From Clostridium luticellarii (GTDB lineage: Bacteria; Bacillota; Clostridia; Clostridiales; Clostridiaceae): a DNA stretch of 43,593 nucleotides. Within the stretch, counting starts at the first letter, position 1; every line of letters begins with the position of its first letter. The stretch is taken from NCBI RefSeq assembly GCF_002995845.1, contig NZ_PVXP01000024.1, positions 1 through 43,593 of the forward strand, read 5' to 3'. The position numbers and the translations under genes were made by a program. The notes below the pieces were generated by a model that saw only the letters and a list, made by a program, of their open reading frames with translations, was not told where the DNA came from and did no database searches. This document shows positions 35,903-42,887 of this stretch, piece by piece.

Positions 35903-36745
35903 ATGGAGGTTACAGCAGCTTATCCTGGAAGTTTTGGAGAAATAGTTCAGGGAAAAATGGAAAATAGAGATATTTTATTATCTTGTCCTGTAGATGTTTA
36001 TACTGAAGTCAAACTCACAGAATGCCATAATCCTGTAAGAAGAGCGAATTTGAAAAAATCCTCGAATTTTCTATTTAATATTCTAAAGTCTTGGGGATAT
36101 GAAAAATATTATAAAAATATAGATATAGAAATAAATTCCCAAATTCCACAGGGTAAAGGACTTGCCAGCAGCACGGCAGATTTGTGTGGGGTATATTACT
36201 GTCTTATAGATATGTTCAACAGAAAATTCAATGAATTAGAACTTGTAAGAAATTGTGTCAATATAGAGCCTACTGACAGTATAATATTTAAAAAGATGAC
36301 TCTATTTGATTATAAAAATGGAAAATACAGTTGTACTTTGGGAGATTACCTTTCCTATGATGTACTTGCTTTTGAAGGATATGGAGCAGTTGATACTGTG
36401 GAATTTAATCATAGGGATTTGCCGGAATTAAGTGATGTGACAGCACTTATACCTGTACTTAAAGAAGCGGTGGAAGAAAAAAATCTAGAAAAATTAGCAT
36501 ATGTATCTACTGAAAGCATAATAAAGAATCAGGGAAGGCTTTATTATGAGTTTTTGGACAGGATAATTGATATAAAAAAAAGGACTTCAGGACTTGGCAT
36601 AATGGGAGCGCACAGTGGAAATGCTCTGGGGATAATATACAAAGGCAGAGAAGAAATTGACTTTGCAGAGAGAATATCACAAAAACTGAATTTAAAGAAT
36701 ATTAAGTTGTACAAAGTAAAGACATTGAAGAAAATTTCGACTTAA
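35903..36745 (+). CDS. pduX: L-threonine kinase (PduX family)
   Basis: This 280-aa GHMP-family kinase phosphorylates L-threonine for the aminopropanol arm. AYPGSFGEIVQGKMENRD is the PduX N-terminal signature and PQGKGLASSTADLCG is the GHMP ATP loop. GLGIMGAHSGNALGIIY is the C-terminal motif. ATG 35903 is chosen over ATG 35894, which sits in the AAAGGATG site. Together with CobD and CbiB it completes the side chain. Confidence 0.9.
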   Translation: MEVTAAYPGSFGEIVQGKMENRDILLSCPVDVYTEVKLTECHNPVRRANLKKSSNFLFNILKSWGYEKYYKNIDIEINSQIPQGKGLASSTADLCGVYYCLIDMFNRKFNELELVRNCVNIEPTDSIIFKKMTLFDYKNGKYSCTLGDYLSYDVLAFEGYGAVDTVEFNHRDLPELSDVTALIPVLKEAVEEKNLEKLAYVSTESIIKNQGRLYYEFLDRIIDIKKRTSGLGIMGAHSGNALGIIYKGREEIDFAERISQKLNLKNIKLYKVKTLKKIST

Positions 36746-36786
36746 ATGCAATATCAAATTATTATAAAGGGGAGTTGGTATTTATA

Positions 36787-37302
36787 ATGGATAAAGGATA
36801 TATTCAAGTTTATACTGGAAATGGCAAGGGAAAAACTACAGCAGCACTGGGATTATCTCTCAGGGCAGTATGTGCCGGCAAAAAGGTGTTTTTTGGACAA
36901 TTTGTAAAGGGAATGGATTACAGTGAACTAAAGGCAGGAGAGTATCTTCCCAACTTTACACTGGAGCAATTTGGAAGAGATGTTTTTATATTTGACAAGC
37001 CCAGTGAAAAGGATATAAAAGTAGCCAAGGAGGGACTGGAGAAGGTTAAAAAAGTGCTTAGTTCCGGAGACTATGATGTAGTTGTACTGGATGAGATAAA
37101 TATAGCCGTGTTTTACAAGCTCTTTACTCCGGAGGAAGTATTGGAGCTTTTGGATATGAAGCCTGAAAAAACGGAAGTTATATTGACTGGAAGATATGCG
37201 GATCCTAAAATAGTGGAAAGAGCAAATCTAGTTACAGAGATGAAAGAAATAAAACATTATTATGTCGAGGGTGTAAAAGCCAGAAAGGGAATAGAAAATT
37301 AG
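36787..37302 (+). CDS. cobO: Cob(I)yrinic acid a,c-diamide adenosyltransferase
   Basis: This 171-aa BtuR/CobO-type enzyme transfers the adenosyl group to Co(I) corrinoids. The P-loop is VYTGNGKGKTTAALGL, followed by KKVFFGQFVKGMDYSE, YDVVVLDEINIAV and EVILTGRYADPKIV. ATG 36787 is taken because a TTG at 36775 lies inside AAAGGGGAG. It is the last gene of the cobalamin operon and is followed by a terminator. Confidence 0.94.
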   Translation: MDKGYIQVYTGNGKGKTTAALGLSLRAVCAGKKVFFGQFVKGMDYSELKAGEYLPNFTLEQFGRDVFIFDKPSEKDIKVAKEGLEKVKKVLSSGDYDVVVLDEINIAVFYKLFTPEEVLELLDMKPEKTEVILTGRYADPKIVERANLVTEMKEIKHYYVEGVKARKGIEN

Positions 37303-37398
37303 TTTATTCCATCACTACCACTACTAATAAAATACTTCCAACATCTCAAAAAAGTGGGAGGAAAGCATTACTCGCACGTCTGGATATATAATAAACTG

Positions 37399-37434
37399 AG
37401 CCTGATGAATTTTATAAAATTTGTCAGGCTTTTA
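37399..37434 (+). terminator. Rho-independent terminator of the cobalamin operon
   Basis: AGCCTGATGAATTTT pairs with AAAATTTGTCAGGCT, which is followed by TTTTAATT. The IS200-type element begins immediately behind it. Confidence 0.82.
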
Positions 37435-37497
37435 ATTGTCCAAAAGAAAACCACCTGCTGTGCAGGTGAGTTCAGAAAAGCTTAAGCGGTGAACAAA

Positions 37498-37560
37498 AAA
37501 CCTCACTTTGATAAAATAGAAATGGTCTCGTCAGCCAAATCTATAATTCAAAGGAGGTTT
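37498..37560 (+). promoter_or_regulatory. Stem that sequesters the tnpA ribosome binding site
   Basis: AAACCTC-A-CTTTGA (37498-37511) is complementary, with one bulged A, to TCAAAGGAGGTTT (37548-37560), which contains the AAGGAGG ribosome site of tnpA. This fits the translational silencing known for IS200. Confidence 0.7.
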
Positions 37561-37569
37561 GTGCCCTAA

Positions 37570-38025
37570 ATGGACAACAACAGTTTAGCACATACTAAAT
37601 GGAGATGTAAATATCATGTAGTATTTGCACCAAAGTATAGAAGAAAAGAAATATATGGAGAAAGAAAAAAAGAGATAGGAAAAATATTAAGGGAATTATG
37701 TAATTGGAAGGGAGTAGAAATAATAGAAGCAAATGCATGTGAAGATCATATACATATGCTTTTATCAATACCACCAAAGATAAGTGTATCAGGTTTTATG
37801 GGATTTTTAAAAGGAAAAAGCAGTTTAATGATATTTGAAAGATTCTCAAATTTAAAGTATAAATATGGGAATAGACATTTTTGGTGTAGAGGATATTATG
37901 TTGATACAGTGGGTAAGAATAAAAAAGCAATAGAAGAATATATAAAAAATCAACAAAAAGAAGATATGATTTCTGACCAGATAAGTATGAAAGAATATAT
38001 GAACCCTTTTAAGGGTAGCAAGTAA
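37570..38025 (+). CDS. tnpA: IS200-type Y1 transposase TnpA
   Basis: This 151-aa HUH single-strand transposase has its metal-binding HUH pair in EDHIHMLLSIP (H60 and H62). The nucleophilic Tyr is probably Y124 in EEYIKNQ, with Q128 as the partner. KYHVVFAPKYRRKEIYG is the usual N-terminus, and GKSSLMIFERF and FWCRGYYVDTVG follow. The gene looks intact and full length. No TnpB is present. Confidence 0.94.
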   Translation: MDNNSLAHTKWRCKYHVVFAPKYRRKEIYGERKKEIGKILRELCNWKGVEIIEANACEDHIHMLLSIPPKISVSGFMGFLKGKSSLMIFERFSNLKYKYGNRHFWCRGYYVDTVGKNKKAIEEYIKNQQKEDMISDQISMKEYMNPFKGSK

Positions 38026-38176
38026 TATAAATTGCGGCTGGCGGGATCTTCAAAAAATGCCTTAAGGCATAATGCTGGTAATGTGCCCTTGTAGGGCTTA
38101 AGAAAAACCACCAGCTAAGCTGGTGGATATTTATTTTGGTATTTACAAAATAGAAAAGTTAAGTTAAAATTGAAGA

Positions 38177-38191
38177 TGAGAATCAATATCA
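38177..38191 (+). promoter_or_regulatory. Fur-like box upstream of the DUF2325-like gene
   Basis: TGAGAAT-C-AATATCA differs from the 7-1-7 Fur core TGATAAT-N-ATTATCA at one position per arm. It lies about 43 bp before the gene start. The match is suggestive only in AT-rich DNA. Confidence 0.35.
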
Positions 38192-38233
38192 ATTAGAATA
38201 TATGAATTTAATTAGAAAAGGGAGGATTTTATT

Positions 38234-38530
38234 GTGAGTATATTAGTTATTGGAGGAGACAAACTTGGAAATATAAAAGATAAATTAAAGGAAAATGGCT
38301 TTAACAAGATAGATCACATCAGCGGAAGAAAAAAAGGAGACAGAAAAATAAAGATATCTGAAGGTACGGATTTAGTTTTGGTATTGACAGATTATATAGG
38401 ACATAACATATCTGAAATAATAAAAAATCAATCCAAAAGAAGCGATGTAACAATTATGTTCTGTAAACGATCCTGGTCAAGTATGTATAAAAATATAGAA
38501 AATTACATTACGCAGATAAAAAAGGTCTGA
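38234..38530 (+). CDS. DUF2325-like small protein
   Basis: This 98-aa protein starts at GTG 38234 behind GGGAGG. MSILVIGGDKLGNIKDKLKENGF and LVLVLTDYIGHNISEIIK, together with a Cys in the late FCKRSWSSM, fit the DUF2325 family of small Rossmann-like proteins of unknown function. A Fur-like box upstream and a zinc-type ABC transporter converging from the right hint at a metal-related role, but this is inference. Confidence 0.7.
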   Translation: MSILVIGGDKLGNIKDKLKENGFNKIDHISGRKKGDRKIKISEGTDLVLVLTDYIGHNISEIIKNQSKRSDVTIMFCKRSWSSMYKNIENYITQIKKV

Positions 38531-38571
38531 AATATGCAGACAAAAATAAATTTCTATATGGTGCAGTGCAC

Positions 38572-38606
38572 TTATAAGAAATTATCTGTTAAATAATTTC
38601 TTATAA
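38572..38606. terminator. Hairpin between convergent DUF2325-like and znuB genes
   Basis: TTATAAGAAATTAT (38572-38585) and ATAATTTCTTATAA (38593-38606) form a perfect 14-bp stem. It overlaps the last codons of znuB. The stem is AT-rich and T-runs are poor, so terminator function is tentative. Confidence 0.45.
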
Positions 38607-39376
38607 ACTAATACGATTAAAAGTGTAAACACTGAAGTAAGTGCTATGGTTCCACCGGGGGCACTGTTTATATAATAGGATAAAAATAACCCAACTAGTA
38701 TATCTGCAAATCCAAATACTATTGAAAATATAAATGTGAGCTTGAAGCCTCTGTGAAATTGAAGTGAAGCAGCTACAGGCATGGCAATCATGGATGAAAT
38801 CACAAGAATACCCAGTATTCTTATGGACACCGAAATAGTAGCACCTACTAAAAGCGCAAAGAGGTAATTTATAAGTCGTACTTTTATTCCGCATACTTTA
38901 GCACCATTTTCATCAAAGGTTATATAGAGCAGTTCATTGTACAGCATGGATAGAGTCAGTACTGAAATTATGCTCAATGAAAATACCGTATACAGCTCAC
39001 TTTTAGATACTGTAAGTATGCTTCCAAACAAATATGAGTTTACATTTGCATTTGCCTTTCCTGTACTTATGAGCACGATTGCAATTCCTACGGATAGTGT
39101 AAGAATTATTACAAGTATTAATTCTGCATATTTTTTATAGTAATTTCTCAAAAATTCTATGGTAACTCCTGCAAGGGAGGTGAATATAAAGGAAGTCAGT
39201 ATTGGGTTATATCCAAATACCAATCCTATTGCCACTCCTGCCAGAGATGAATGGGACAATGTATCTCCCATCATGGAATATCTTTTTAAAACTAAAAAGG
39301 TACCTACTGCAGGGCATAATATTGATATAAATATACCTGCGATAATTGCATTTTGCATAAAGCTGTATTGTAACAT
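38582..39376 (-). CDS. znuB: Zinc/manganese-type ABC transporter permease (ABC-3 family)
   Basis: This 264-aa permease has about eight hydrophobic segments. AIIAGIFISILCPAVGTFLVLKRYSMMGDTLSHSSLAGVA (in blocks at the N-terminus) is the ABC-3 signature, including the conserved D-x-x-SHSSLAG. The late PVAASLQFHRGF and GLFLSYYINSAPGGTIAL are also typical. ATG at 39376 follows a GGAGG on the minus strand. It is 24 bp downstream of znuC. Zinc is favoured over manganese because of the palindromic operator, but selectivity cannot be read from this chain. Confidence 0.88.
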   Translation of the reverse strand: MLQYSFMQNAIIAGIFISILCPAVGTFLVLKRYSMMGDTLSHSSLAGVAIGLVFGYNPILTSFIFTSLAGVTIEFLRNYYKKYAELILVIILTLSVGIAIVLISTGKANANVNSYLFGSILTVSKSELYTVFSLSIISVLTLSMLYNELLYITFDENGAKVCGIKVRLINYLFALLVGATISVSIRILGILVISSMIAMPVAASLQFHRGFKLTFIFSIVFGFADILVGLFLSYYINSAPGGTIALTSVFTLLIVLVYKKLFNR

Positions 39377-39400
39377 AATTTTCCTCCAGTAAAAGATGGC

Positions 39401-40057
39401 CTAATTTTTGAAAGCTATAGATTTTCTATATTGGTCAACATCATATAGATGTACATTTCCATTGTTTATAGTACATATTTTAGTGGAATTTTCAAGAGCT
39501 GCTTTCAAATTGTGTTCCACCGATAATACTGTTATAGATGAGTTTCTGTTTAAGTTACGTATTATTTTGTATATACCCTTTTGGCTTGGAATGTCAATAC
39601 CTGTAGATGGCTCGTCAAATATCAGGAGTTCAGGATTACCTACAAGTGCCCTCGCTATGAATATCTTCTGGCGTTGTCCTCCAGAAAGATTACCTATGAG
39701 ACTGTTCTTGAAATCAATCATTCCTACAAGATCAAGACATCTGTCCATGGCTGTCCTATCCTTCAATTTTAGTACCTTCATATGACATTTAATCAATTCA
39801 GAAACAGTAATTGGAAATTCTGAATTAAAAGTTTCCAAAAACTGAGGCACATAGCCTATTTTTTTCGATGATACCCTTATTTCACCCTTTAAGGGATGTA
39901 ATAATCCTAAAATCAGTTTTATCAAAGTGGTTTTGGCACTGCCATTTTCCCCTATAATTGAAAGGTATGTCCCTCTTTTTACGTTTAAATTTATTTTATT
40001 TAGTAAGTAAGGGGGACTGCCAGTGTAGGAAAAAGTCAAATCTTTTATGCAGATCAT
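39401..40057 (-). CDS. znuC: Zinc/manganese-type ABC transporter ATPase
   Basis: This is a 218-aa ABC ATPase. Walker A is GENGSAKTT, with Ala instead of the last conserved Gly; a similar departure (GxNGASKST) is known in Bacillus zinc transporters, so this is probably a family trait. IGYVPQFLETFNSEFPITV (Q-loop), signature LSGGQRQKIFIARAL, Walker B LLIFDEPSTGID and the switch His in VLSVEHNL are present. No periplasmic-type binding lipoprotein (ZnuA) is encoded nearby. Expression is probably controlled at the 37-bp palindrome 44 bp upstream. Confidence 0.88.
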   Translation of the reverse strand: MICIKDLTFSYTGSPPYLLNKINLNVKRGTYLSIIGENGSAKTTLIKLILGLLHPLKGEIRVSSKKIGYVPQFLETFNSEFPITVSELIKCHMKVLKLKDRTAMDRCLDLVGMIDFKNSLIGNLSGGQRQKIFIARALVGNPELLIFDEPSTGIDIPSQKGIYKIIRNLNRNSSITVLSVEHNLKAALENSTKICTINNGNVHLYDVDQYRKSIAFKN

Positions 40058-40100
40058 ACTAAAACTCCTTCATTTATATAGAATTCGTATATATATTATT

Positions 40101-40137
40101 ATATAACTACTTGCAAATAATTTGCAAGTAGTTATAT
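40101..40137 (-). promoter_or_regulatory. Perfect 37-bp palindrome, probable Zur/Fur-family operator of znuCB
   Basis: Two 18-bp arms (ATATAACTACTTGCAAAT and its exact complement) flank a single A. The core TGCAAAT-A-ATTTGCA has the 7-1-7 layout of Fur-family operators. On the minus strand TTGCAA in the palindrome and TATATA 17 bp later could be the -35 and -10, so the site would overlap the promoter. It could also act as a terminator for the MGMT gene, but no T-run follows on that strand. Confidence 0.65.
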
Positions 40138-40205
40138 AGGAATGATCTTATAGATTATGCTAAATTTTACTCCACAATTAAGAATTTACAATATACGAGT
40201 ATTTT

Positions 40206-40523
40206 TTAACTTTTACCGTCCCATAGACATTTTTCCATATCTATGCGTCCATCATTTCTGAAGATAATACCTTCCGATTCCAAAAGAAATCTTTGAAATT
40301 CAGAACTTCCAAAAACATAATCCGGAGACAGGCCGCCGGATTTATTCACGACTCTGTGGCAGGGAAGATGCAAGTTGTCAGGGGCACTTCTCATGGCCCA
40401 TCCAACTATTCTGGCACTTTTGGGTTCTCCAAGCATAGCAGCTATCTGTCCATAGGTGGCAACTTTTCCCTGTGGTATTTTAGAAACCAGGTTATAAACT
40501 TTGGAGAAAAATTTTTTCGACAA
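40206..40523 (-). CDS. MGMT-family DNA-binding protein (C-terminal domain only)
   Basis: This 105-aa protein equals the DNA-binding/active-site domain of O6-alkylguanine-DNA alkyltransferases. TTG 40523 is chosen, since the GTG at 40532 overlaps AGAGAGGTG. KIPQGKVATYGQIAAMLG is the HTH entry, ARIVGWAMRSAP carries the arginine finger, and LPCHRVVNKSGGL retains the alkyl-acceptor Cys. Alkyltransferase-like proteins have Trp or Ala there, so this one may be catalytically competent although the N-terminal domain is absent. Single-domain forms of about 100 aa are common in bacteria. Confidence 0.85.
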   Translation of the reverse strand: MSKKFFSKVYNLVSKIPQGKVATYGQIAAMLGEPKSARIVGWAMRSAPDNLHLPCHRVVNKSGGLSPDYVFGSSEFQRFLLESEGIIFRNDGRIDMEKCLWDGKS

Positions 40524-40701
40524 ATATAGCACCTCTCTGTATCTATAATTTAGATTTTTGAATGGCAGTACATTTTTATTATAATGTGAATAATTTGAAA
40601 TTACAATTTTAATAGGAAGGCTGATCGTGTCAATTTACTGCAGATTAAAAAAATATAGCTGTGACAGCTTTCATTTTTTTGAAACAATATGTAAAAAAAT
40701 A

Positions 40702-40730
40702 TTGACTAAATGGATAAAAAAATATATAAT
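40702..40730 (+). promoter_or_regulatory. Promoter of tRNA-Glu
   Basis: TTGACT (40702-40707), 17 bp, and consensus TATAAT (40725-40730) lie 30 bp before the tRNA. Confidence 0.75.
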
Positions 40731-40760
40731 AATATCTGTTGATTGCAAAAATCAGTATGA

Positions 40761-40835
40761 GGTCCCTTGGTCAAGCGGTTAAGACGTCACCCTCTCACGG
40801 TGAAATCAGGAGTTCGATTCTCCTAGGGACTACCA
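40761..40835 (+). tRNA. tRNA-Glu (anticodon CTC)
   Basis: The 75-nt sequence forms a complete cloverleaf with encoded CCA. The anticodon arm TCACC-CTCTCAC-GGTGA places CTC at the anticodon, reading GAG. The T arm AGGAG-TTCGATT-CTCCT is perfect. The acceptor has a G-T first pair. This is the less common Glu isoacceptor in low-GC Firmicutes, which mainly use TTC. Confidence 0.93.
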
Positions 40836-40845
40836 AAGTTTAAAG

Positions 40846-40882
40846 AATGGCTTAACTTCAATAGTTAAGCCATTTTGTTTTT
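40846..40882 (+). terminator. Rho-independent terminator after tRNA-Glu
   Basis: AATGGCTTAACT pairs perfectly with AGTTAAGCCATT around TCAAT and is followed by TTGTTTTTG. Confidence 0.85.
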
Positions 40883-40897
40883 GTAGCTTTTTAATTT

Positions 40898-41297
40898 GCT
40901 TTTGAAAAAATTACATCTAGAGAAGTTTCATATCATGCCGATGATAGGTTTGCTTATTGTTCTACTTTCAAGGCATTAGCTGCTGGTGCTGTTTTAAAAC
41001 AAGACTCATTAGGGCAGCTTAAGCAATTAGTTAAATATAAAAAAGAAGATGTCCTCTCCTATGCTCAAATTGCAAAAGATAATGTTGATAAAGGTATGAC
41101 TATTGAAGAAATTTGTAGTGCAGCAATACGTTTCAGCGATAATACAGCTGCAAATCTTTTATTAAATCATATAGGCGGAAAAGCATAAAGCAGCACTTAA
41201 TCAATTAGGAGATAACGTTACGCAACCTGTACATATAGAACCAGAACCAAACGAAGGTATGCCTGGAGATACTAGGGACACTAGCACACCAAGGTAA
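40898..41297 (+). pseudogene. Class A beta-lactamase remnant
   Basis: Conceptual translation gives VSYHADDRFAYCSTFKALAA, which includes the active-site STFK (Ser70/Lys73), then EDVLSYAQIAKDNVDKGMTI and IRFSDNTAANLLLNHIGG with the SDN motif (Ser130). The frame breaks after GGKA, where a few codons are lost. A second frame continues ALNQLGDNVTQPVHIEPEPN and GMPGDTRDTSTPR, then stops. The signal peptide, the N-terminal 40-50 residues and everything after the omega-loop region, including the KTG box, are missing. No start codon or ribosome site is left. It is a clear decayed fragment, just behind the tRNA-Glu terminator. Confidence 0.85.
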
Positions 41298-41445
41298 AAG
41301 TAGGTATCTTAAATGGTGGATGCCCACTTTGTGTGAAGTTTATAAATAATATTAATCATTACCATATGTTACATGTTGAAAGTATAAGCATAGTTTGGTA
41401 GCATGTATATTGTAAGAGCTTAATAAAAAGAGAACCATTTTACAG

Positions 41446-41474
41446 GCATCCGGTTAAATCTGGGTGCTTTTTTT
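41446..41474 (+). terminator. Rho-independent terminator
   Basis: GCATCCGG pairs with CTGGGTGC (one or two wobbles) around TTAAAT and is followed by seven T residues. It has no intact gene upstream, so it may be left over from the degraded beta-lactamase locus. Confidence 0.7.
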
Positions 41475-41650
41475 GCATAAAATCACATATGTAAAAATAT
41501 TACTTAAAAAATACAATATAAAGATATATACAGGTTTACTGACGGTGAAGAACATTTTGGCATATAAGTAAACTAAAAAAAACAATTAAATTAAAGGAAG
41601 TAAATATTGATGAAATATAGAGTTTTGGAAAAATCCAGAACTTTTTTATT

Positions 41651-41678
41651 TTGTCACCAAATAAAAATATGATAACAT
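41651..41678 (+). promoter_or_regulatory. Candidate promoter of the SdpI-like gene
   Basis: TTGTCA (41651-41656), 16 bp, and TAACAT (41673-41678) lie 40 bp before the start codon. Confidence 0.4.
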
Positions 41679-41717
41679 TAAAGTATAAAGATGAATTTTA
41701 TAAATAGGAGAGTATTA

Positions 41718-42077
41718 ATGATATATTTAAATTTGAATTATTTAAGCGGAGTAATTATGATTATTGTCGGAGGTGCATGTAAGTTATATCCACCTAAGCA
41801 TATAAATCATTCTTTGGGCTATAGAACACCATTTGCAATGAAAAATGTTAATACATGGAATGAAGCAAATAAATTTGCTGGTATGATTCTTATATGTGTT
41901 GGAATAATATCTTTATTCATAACCACATTTTTCATTGTACTGGGTGAAGTTAATAGCAACATACCAGCAAAAATATCTGTTATTTTGCTTATAATTTCTA
42001 TACCATATACAGAAATACATTTAAGAAAATTATTTAAAAAAGATGGAAGTAGAAAAGAAAATATTGACCTAAAATAA
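41718..42077 (+). CDS. SdpI-family membrane protein
   Basis: This 119-aa protein starts at ATG 41718 behind AGGAG (41706-41710); an ATG at 41691 has no such site. Three hydrophobic segments are seen (about 3-18, 50-75, 83-97). The loop LGYRTPFAMKNVNTWNEANKFAG is the conserved SdpI cytoplasmic motif (read in part). SdpI of Bacillus is the immunity and signalling protein against the SdpC toxin. Single-domain relatives like this are widespread and mostly uncharacterised. The reading frame continues for 26 codons past its TAA with a hydrophobic stretch, which may be chance. Confidence 0.8.
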   Translation: MIYLNLNYLSGVIMIIVGGACKLYPPKHINHSLGYRTPFAMKNVNTWNEANKFAGMILICVGIISLFITTFFIVLGEVNSNIPAKISVILLIISIPYTEIHLRKLFKKDGSRKENIDLK

Positions 42078-42185
42078 ATCGATATTAATTCTATTATAGT
42101 TTCTGTAATAATTGGATGTATATTGTATCCATACCATAAATTATTTGATAAGAATTAATTTTAAAATTTCTTGGAGGAATACATT

Positions 42186-42344
42186 ATGAAAATAAAAAGA
42201 AAATCTCCAATTGTAATTGCAGTTATAATTGTTTCAGCCTTTACTGTTTTATTTGCACTATTATCTATTAAAAATAGCAGCAATTATTTATTTCGTCTTT
42301 TGGCTCAAGGGGACCTATGTTTAACACACATAAACTCATATTAA
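42186..42344 (+). CDS. Small membrane peptide, 52 aa
   Basis: I do not recognise this peptide. ATG 42186 has an ideal TTGGAGGAA site. A basic start MKIKRKSP leads into one strong transmembrane helix (IVIAVIIVSAFTVLFALL), followed by a polar tail with a single Cys (AQGDLCLTHINSY). It lies 108 bp after the SdpI-like gene on the same strand. Its 3' end overlaps the agrB 3' end by 9 bp from the opposite strand. It could be a toxin-like peptide, a signal precursor or the truncated front of a lost membrane protein. It lacks the AgrD layout. Confidence 0.5.
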   Translation: MKIKRKSPIVIAVIIVSAFTVLFALLSIKNSSNYLFRLLAQGDLCLTHINSY

Positions 42345-42887
42345 TTTTCCTATTAGCATCATTAATGTTGCAGTGGAAATTGAAATTACGGCAGTGGATA
42401 AAAATTGATTTGGAATAAAATAACATATTATAATTAGCGATATTGTAGTTAATATTGAATAATATTTGAGCTGCTTTCTTCGATGTTCACTTTTTATTTT
42501 TTTATTGATATTATCTACTGGTGAGAAAATGCAAATTAATGTAAAAGAAATGCCTAATAAAAATGTTACAGAAATATTGTTAAGTATTATGTATTTACCA
42601 GCAGTAACTATTATATAAAATACAATAAAACTGATAAAAAAGCATCCCCAATAAGTTTTTGCATGGTATCCGCCTGAAAATAATCTAATGGGACAAAAAA
42701 ATAAAAGAGCAATTATATAATAATTTTGCAAAGAAAATATCCAGAATATAATAAAATATGGTATTAATTTTGTTATTTCATCAAAAGTACAAACTAATCC
42801 ATATTCCATCTTTTTCAATTCAAGTTCTGAAAATTCAGGATTAGATTCAGAAATTTTTTTTACTAAACAAGTTATAAAATTATTCAT
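42336..42887 (-). CDS. agrB: AgrB-family peptide-processing membrane protease
   Basis: This 183-aa integral membrane protein has about four to six helices. AgrB cleaves and cyclises the AgrD pro-peptide. The catalytic pair is visible in SGGYHAKTYWGCF (H75 and C82), with the His-to-Cys spacing of S. aureus AgrB, and RLFSGGYHA is a family signature. It starts inside the end of the kinase gene (ATGA overlap) with GGAGAGAGG before it. No AgrD-like gene follows on its strand. The order kinase then agrB differs from the usual B-D-C-A. Confidence 0.9.
   Translation of the reverse strand: MNNFITCLVKKISESNPEFSELELKKMEYGLVCTFDEITKLIPYFIIFWIFSLQNYYIIALLFFCPIRLFSGGYHAKTYWGCFFISFIVFYIIVTAGKYIILNNISVTFLLGISFTLICIFSPVDNINKKIKSEHRRKQLKYYSILTTISLIIICYFIPNQFLSTAVISISTATLMMLIGKLI

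Larger units (their letters stand above)
37435..38137 (+). mobile_element. IS200-type insertion sequence (IS200/IS605 family, tnpA only)
   Basis: One Y1 transposase gene is bounded by subterminal imperfect palindromes, both preceded by AGAAAAC-type sequence: CACCTGC-TGT-GCAGGTG (37452-37468) and CCACCAGC-TAA-GCTGGTGG (38108-38126). Total length of about 700 bp is normal for the group. There are no terminal inverted repeats or target duplications, as expected. Exact ends are estimated from the usual distance to the palindromes and may be off by several bases. The right part also holds hairpins ATGCCTT/AAGGCAT (38057-38070) and GCCCT/AGGGC (38085-38097). Confidence 0.85.
41298..41717. other. 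420-bp region without a gene
   Basis: Apart from the terminator at 41446-41474 and a possible promoter at 41651-41678 I see no feature here. It may include the vestigial end of the beta-lactamase locus. Confidence 0.5.

Noticed and set aside
37399-38130. CRISPR-like repeats near the insertion sequence
   Set aside because: The hairpins are few, dissimilar and not regularly spaced. They are the operon terminator and the IS200 end structures.
42186-42344. The 52-aa peptide as a classical AgrD
   Set aside because: It lies on the strand opposite agrB and lacks an amphipathic N-helix, a central Cys-containing five-to-nine-residue signal and an acidic tail.
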